From Ferruginibacter sp. (GTDB lineage: Bacteria > Bacteroidota > Bacteroidia > Chitinophagales > Chitinophagaceae), in the NCBI GenBank assembly GCA_025362765.1, contig JANYFI010000138.1, positions 1-7,252 of the forward strand: 7,252 nucleotides of DNA. The letters run 5' to 3'. The position numbers and the translations under genes are program-made. Positions 6,721-7,252 of this stretch are shown here, one piece after another. How positions within the stretch are numbered: position 1 is the first letter of the stretch; every line of letters begins with the position of its first letter. The notes under the pieces were generated by a model. It was not told the origin of the DNA and did no database searches. It was given only the letters and a program-made list of their open reading frames with translations.

Positions 6721-7252
6721 ATGATAAAAAAAATGATCGCTTTTATTTTCCTGCTCAGCTTATTACAACATATTTCTGCGCAGCAAACTGCAAAAGACAG
6801 CGTGCTGATTTTTGCCTCTTTCAGAGACAATGGCGAGGATGGCTTGCATTTAGCGTACAGTAAAGACGGGTACAAATGGACGGCATTAAAGGAGGATAGT
6901 TCTTTTGTTATCCCAACAGTGGCCAAAGATAAATTGATGAGAGATCCCTGTATCATTAAAGGTCCCGATAATTTATTTCATATGGTGTGGACGGTGAGTT
7001 GGAAAGACCGGGGCATTGGGTACGCCAGTTCGAAAGATTTGGTGCATTGGAGCCCACAGCAGTTTATACCCGTAATGCAGCATGAGCCTACCGCGTTAAA
7101 TTGCTGGGCACCAGAAATTATTTATGATGAGCGGCATAAAAATTATATGATCTACTGGTCAACCACCATTCCAGGCAGGTTTGCCAGCGGGGATACAAGC
7201 GGCGATGATAAATACAATCATCGCCTGTATTATGTAACCACCAAAGATTTTA
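6721..7252 (+). CDS. Exported GH43-like beta-propeller glycosidase, 5' part
   Basis: The frame is open from ATG at 6721 to the right edge, giving 177 residues of a truncated gene. A signal peptide covers about 1-20 (MIKK, hydrophobic core, cleavage after ISA before QQ), so the enzyme is exported. Blade-like repeats follow: GLHLAYSKDGYKW from 41, then RDP at 74-76 with GIGYASSKDLVHWS, then CWAPE at 128-132. This resembles the Bt3655-like branch of GH43, usually annotated as arabinosidases. By analogy with the GH43/GH32 five-bladed fold, D75 would be the transition-state or pKa-modulating aspartate and E132 the acid candidate, with D36 or D40 as possible base. These assignments are inference. 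M5 is an alternative start. The gene follows the GH2 gene by 72 bases with a terminator between. Substrate is undetermined. Confidence 0.8.
   Translation, partial: MIKKMIAFIFLLSLLQHISAQQTAKDSVLIFASFRDNGEDGLHLAYSKDGYKWTALKEDSSFVIPTVAKDKLMRDPCIIKGPDNLFHMVWTVSWKDRGIGYASSKDLVHWSPQQFIPVMQHEPTALNCWAPEIIYDERHKNYMIYWSTTIPGRFASGDTSGDDKYNHRLYYVTTKDF

Noticed and set aside
6699..6956. 85-codon minus-strand open frame near the right end
   Set aside because: It overlaps the terminator and the signal-peptide region of the GH43-like gene, whose plus-strand frame is clearly coding.
1..7252. Complete polysaccharide utilisation locus or a novel defence or mobile system
   Set aside because: No SusC/SusD pair, sensor, sulfatase, CRISPR repeats, tRNA, transposase or defence gene is visible in the window.

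Overview
The window looks like an AT-rich stretch of chromosome from a member of the Bacteroidota, plausibly Chitinophagaceae or a relative. This rests on gene content (GH2 and GH43 secreted glycan hydrolases), AT-rich untranslated regions, start codons mostly lacking a strong Shine-Dalgarno sequence, and protein style. It is inference, since no rRNA or other phylogenetic marker is present.

Layout from left to right. (1) Bases 1-88 are a perfect reverse-complement copy of 88 bases from inside the NADH dehydrogenase gene at 1548-1635. They are joined abruptly to a short open tail (89-137) that may be the true 3' end of an unidentified upstream gene. The simplest reading is a chimeric or mis-assembled contig end. 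(2) 164-817 (minus) encodes an HD-domain metal-dependent phosphohydrolase of the YedJ/YpgQ type. (3) 818-1148 is a divergent promoter region with a 12-bp perfect palindrome and a stem-loop. (4) 1149-2408 (plus) encodes a type II NADH:quinone oxidoreductase (ndh). (5) 2464-3930 (minus) encodes an FGGY sugar kinase, most like gluconokinase (gntK), convergent with ndh. (6) 3931-4218 is a second divergent intergenic region. (7) 4219-6648 (plus) encodes an exported GH2 beta-galactosidase-like enzyme. (8) A strong hairpin plus T-tract terminator lies at 6668-6700. (9) 6721 to the right edge is the 5' part of an exported GH43-like beta-propeller glycosidase.

How they fit together: the two exported hydrolases probably cooperate in removing sugars from a plant or microbial glycan in the periplasm. 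The divergent sugar kinase could feed a released or oxidised sugar into central metabolism, and ndh returns reducing equivalents to the quinone pool. No SusC/SusD pair, sensor or sulfatase is visible, so calling this a polysaccharide utilisation locus would go beyond the evidence. I do not see a previously undescribed system. The most distinctive signal is the 88-bp inverted copy at the left edge, which is more likely technical than biological.
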